From Elusimicrobia bacterium RIFOXYA2_FULL_39_19 (GTDB taxonomy: Bacteria; Elusimicrobiota; Endomicrobiia; CG1-02-37-114; XYA2-FULL-39-19), in NCBI GenBank assembly GCA_001800285.1, contig MGVC01000010.1:1-64000 (forward strand): a DNA stretch of 64,000 bases. Direction: 5' to 3'. How positions within the stretch are numbered: the first letter of the stretch is position 1; each line of letters starts with the position of its first letter. Shown here piece after piece: positions 62,301 through 64,000 of the stretch. A program made the position numbers and the translations under genes. Under the pieces are notes generated by a model, which saw only the letters and a list, made by a program, of their open reading frames with translations, was not told the origin of the DNA and did not search any database.

Positions 62301-64000
62301 TGTATTGTTTCGCTTGCCTGTGGGTCAATCGGATCAGGAGAATCAAACGTATTTTCACCTGACAATAATGATATTGTAGGATTAGACTGAATCTCCATTG
62401 TAAAGCTGTTATCCCTGCTGTCAACAGTAGTAAGATTATTTAGTGAATCTTTAACTTTAACTACAAAATAGTATTCTTCACCTGATACTCCTGTCAATCC
62501 AGACCAAACATACGGATGAACACCTGCCTGTTGGTTTTCAAACGGGCCAAGTGTTTCTATAAGACTTAAATTTGCTGCGTTATATATTTCAATTGTTACC
62601 TGCGATACTTCATTTATTTCTATAGGTATAGTGGTTTTTTCACCGGCTGCTGGATTAAATATTTTTGGTACCGGAGAATTTAACGATACTACAGGCGCTA
62701 TTGTGTCTATAATAAACCTGCCGGTTTCATTTACTGTTATATGGCTTACATAATCTTGCGCTTCTATTCTTACTACTGCTTCACCCTGTTGGTCACCGGC
62801 AGTTACTGAATATATATAACTGTAAGTTAGTGTATTTGAATCAAAAGAACCAAACACTGATTGATTGCCGTTTACTGTAATTTGCGGATTTTCTTTCAAA
62901 TTTTCTGAAGTTTTAAATGTAATAGTAACAGGGTTAACACTGGTTTTATCAGGCATTATTGAGATATTTGTAATTTCAGGTGCAGTTTTATCAAACACTA
63001 TGAGTTTTTTTATCGGTTCATAATCTTCAATATTATCCGAATTGTCTATACTCCTGAAACATAATTCATGTTCGCCTTCAGTTAGTTCAACCGTCGCGGT
63101 GCCTTCGCTTCTGGTGGTAATCTCTTCAGGTGTTAATACCCGGTTATAAATTGCTAAATCATCTATTGAACCCTTAAAATATTCGTTAGGTATCCAGGCC
63201 CGGGCTATTTCTATTGGATTTGTGTTTGATGCTAAAGTCCCAAAAGACGGCCCCTCACTTACTTTTTCTCCATTTAAATATATTTTACCACCATCTGAAG
63301 AACTATAAGTCCAGGCTACATGTGTCCATTCGTTTATCATTATTTCAGGTGTTACAGGCCCTAAGTTACTGCCCCATCCGCTTTCAGCCTTACCTGTTAC
63401 CCATAGTTTCTTTTGGTTTGCTACACCGCTGGCAGGCCCTAACCAATAAAAAATATAACTCATGTTACTGGTATTTGTTCCTTTACTTAATGGATATTTT
63501 GCATATGAAGGAATATCAGCCGGGTTAAACCAAAATTCTATGGTAATATTTTCGGTTATGTTTAACGAGCTATTATTTGGAATACTTACATAATCATCTA
63601 TTCCGTCAAAGTATAAAGCAGTACCAGTTAAAAGGTCTGAACCTACTATCCTTGTTGCTCCGTATATTACAGCATCGTTTCCGTTACCGCTAATATCAAC
63701 TGCCGTGTCTCCTGATTCTTCGTTAAATTTCCAGTGGCCGACACATCCCACAGGTAAAGCCGGTTCAGTGCCATATTCAACTAAAGTAAACGGATGGAGA
63801 TAATTTACCCATTTACCTCCATTTATTTTCCATTCAGTCCGTTTAAGCTCGCTTGCTGTTGCCCCGGAATCAGACCCGGTTAAAGTTATTTCCGTTGTTT
63901 CATTCATATATATTTTATTTTCAAGTTCATAATTCGGCAAACCTACAGTTATCTGTGTTACAGGCAGTGTATTATCTACCATAAAATCAAACGTAAGCGC
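59309..64000 (-). CDS. Giant secreted multidomain protein with FlgD/Por-sorting-like C-terminus (5'-partial)
   Basis: The frame stays open to the right edge, so the true start lies outside; the first visible Met (63982) is internal. Numbering from it: an OmpL47-like repeat split by a LamG-type domain (78-298), FlgD-Ig-like modules (about 440-530, 545-640 and 795-900), and a 'LYTYNPETMLWEMVEN' beta domain (~690-775). Two OmpL47-like repeats follow (1010-1075, 1100-1165), then a DUF7305-like parallel-beta region (1195-1430) like that in the pilin gene at 20285. The C-terminal FlgD-like sorting domain (~1465-1557) has YPNPAKNG, NIAGEKI and ASGVYIY. It is probably a surface or cell-bound adhesin. 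An intergenic-type repeat is embedded at 60966-60998. Confidence 0.85.
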   Translation of the reverse strand, partial: ALTFDFMVDNTLPVTQITVGLPNYELENKIYMNETTEITLTGSDSGATASELKRTEWKINGGKWVNYLHPFTLVEYGTEPALPVGCVGHWKFNEESGDTAVDISGNGNDAVIYGATRIVGSDLLTGTALYFDGIDDYVSIPNNSSLNITENITIEFWFNPADIPSYAKYPLSKGTNTSNMSYIFYWLGPASGVANQKKLWVTGKAESGWGSNLGPVTPEIMINEWTHVAWTYSSSDGGKIYLNGEKVSEGPSFGTLASNTNPIEIARAWIPNEYFKGSIDDLAIYNRVLTPEEITTRSEGTATVELTEGEHELCFRSIDNSDNIEDYEPIKKLIVFDKTAPEITNISIMPDKTSVNPVTITFKTSENLKENPQITVNGNQSVFGSFDSNTLTYSYIYSVTAGDQQGEAVVRIEAQDYVSHITVNETGRFIIDTIAPVVSLNSPVPKIFNPAAGEKTTIPIEINEVSQVTIEIYNAANLSLIETLGPFENQQAGVHPYVWSGLTGVSGEEYYFVVKVKDSLNNLTTVDSRDNSFTMEIQSNPTISLLSGENTFDSPDPIDPQASETIQFSYQLYANAGWNLEVTIGIYDSLEVLKTQLGPIIQMSGINSIVWDGKDGTTPLDYGTYKYRIEAREAKVNGSTVYSGRSANAREGTLTLYSNTAPAPKKSEDEKVAVLSEQPVTIIDNPVIPQDAQIALILAGQQGQYLVSGIYDLGPVGTTFPANAPAILSFSYDPTFYGDQIALYTYNPETMLWEMVENQYVDAGNNQIIAQLTHVSLYAVFKIRDTAKPEIVNLSANPVVFSPNNDSKKDMTVINYTLKDNISRPIPQLKLNIYNQQNELVRTIVNNNRRLLGENSEIWNGKNDFSSIVIDGIYAYKIKAIDQFGNISEDATGEVTVDNTAPVVQLLAPIGSEKFIATVNKINVNFNVTDNLDPNPEVSAYLYNQTSGEKLIVCKGNEIEPLSISAGIWKLTVEAVDWAENTTSSTTASFEVIHDVKPPRSQWQVVSGKWLVKDEKNYISSQTQIELTAVDDLIESGDGVGLGVEAIKFTVDGLPFTDYIEPLTLTTEGVHTIEYQAIDVIGNTETLQSIVVYVDNTAPESKLELIGMKYESFGNTIISPNTQIELTATDPVVEEVASGVKEIKYSIGGSPFTAYNLPFTISTEGIHTIEYYSSDNLDNTEGKNVFTVTVTVLPVYALLGTEGININGNVKVIGSLRSNNQIEINGNPGITGDIYCETIAIKGNPLVTGATYQNVGPIITNPVDLTPIVDSVSQFNNNNTIPLLNNNKSAVDKKGVLVLKSKEVLALTTGLYYLNGMELSAESKLEITGKVEILCTGKIVLSANAQLNYNNNPYNLTIYVSSWGINIWEEDNKKSKTKEEKTEIKLSGNALINALVYAPYSEARLSGESGFTGSIFCKNADITGNARVYDSVKEEVVEVAENTTQEDTKGNKKALSIKVLDATFRLRDIYAYPNPAKNGANSIIHIECGIADNVEIKIYNIAGEKIAQQQIDASNPQIINNTYCYEYTLNANTVASGVYIYYILAEKSGEQPIKVIKKLAVIQ
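60966..60998. repeat. GTGGTTA-type repeat inside the giant gene
   Basis: The plus strand reads CACTAACCACTTACCACTAA followed by CCACTTGCC. On the coding strand it encodes WQVVSGKWLVKD at about residues 994-1006, between two beta domains. The word family is the one found between genes at 53778-53806, 55223-55311 and 59256-59305, yet here the reading frame is kept open. Confidence 0.6.

Noticed and set aside
1-64000. tRNA, rRNA, riboswitch or phage/transposon genes
   Set aside because: Gaps are short (largest about 180 bp) and none shows a tRNA-like cloverleaf, conserved riboswitch core or transposase remains by eye; a covariance-model scan was not possible.

Overview
The window is gene-dense (well over 95 % coding), AT-rich bacterial chromosome. 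No rRNA, tRNA, CRISPR array, integrase or transposase was seen. The genes suggest a diderm, probably anaerobic, uncultivated bacterium. The envelope evidence is a Wza-type export protein, a PorV-like outer-membrane barrel and O-antigen-type ligases. The anaerobe evidence is an NfnAB-type electron-bifurcating oxidoreductase and two radical-SAM enzymes. A large secreted protein ends in a FlgD/'Por-sorting'-like domain, and a TatD-associated radical-SAM gene follows metG. This set resembles the Elusimicrobiota / Omnitrophota / Firestonebacteria type of genome. That placement is a guess from gene content, not a phylogeny.

Left part (+ strand, 180-21778): a chain of overlapping glycan genes. It holds zinc-ribbon methyltransferases, GT4 glycosyltransferases (one fused to a methyltransferase, one fused to a complete asparagine synthetase), a PHP-domain membrane protein, WbqC, an ExeA-like ATPase, a PIG-L deacetylase and a WecA-like initiating transferase. 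A CheY-like regulator, an HNH protein and the NfnA/NfnB pair follow. Then come three type IV (pseudo)pilin genes with large adhesin-like extensions, closed by a strong terminator at 21807-21842.

Middle (21856-39442): a housekeeping run (tmk, holB, ricT-like, metG, radical SAM) leads into OmpR regulator, HtrA protease, CheY-like regulator and a regulator with a degenerate GGDEF domain. A LysM/FecR protein and a sensor kinase converge on it. The kinase is divergent from a second O-antigen ligase with TPRs, a TrmA/RlmD-family methyltransferase and a PcrA-type helicase.

Right part (- strand, 53681-39482): a 13-gene exopolysaccharide operon. It holds a coiled-coil membrane protein, Wza, a tyrosine autokinase, Wzy/WaaL, Wzx, GT2, GT39, radical SAM, two methyltransferases, GT4, and lastly Pit and DUF47. 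A near-consensus promoter at 53724-53752 drives it and overlaps a divergent promoter for a two-gene ABC exporter. Beyond lie a second - strand cluster (DUF6528 protein, PorV-like barrel, nucleotidyltransferase, two small membrane proteins) and a very large secreted multidomain protein that runs off the right edge.

Two patterns cut across these regions. (1) Four promoter-proximal genes (17146, 21856, 33851, 33996) have a TTGAnn-N17-TAnnnn promoter whose -10 box ends only 7-9 nt before the start codon, which predicts leaderless mRNAs. (2) A family of short repeats (GTGGTTA / GTTGATAAG types) lies in the intergenic gaps of the right part. Similar micro-repeats appear to have been absorbed in frame into several coding regions, and in one case they supply a ribosome-binding site and a start codon.
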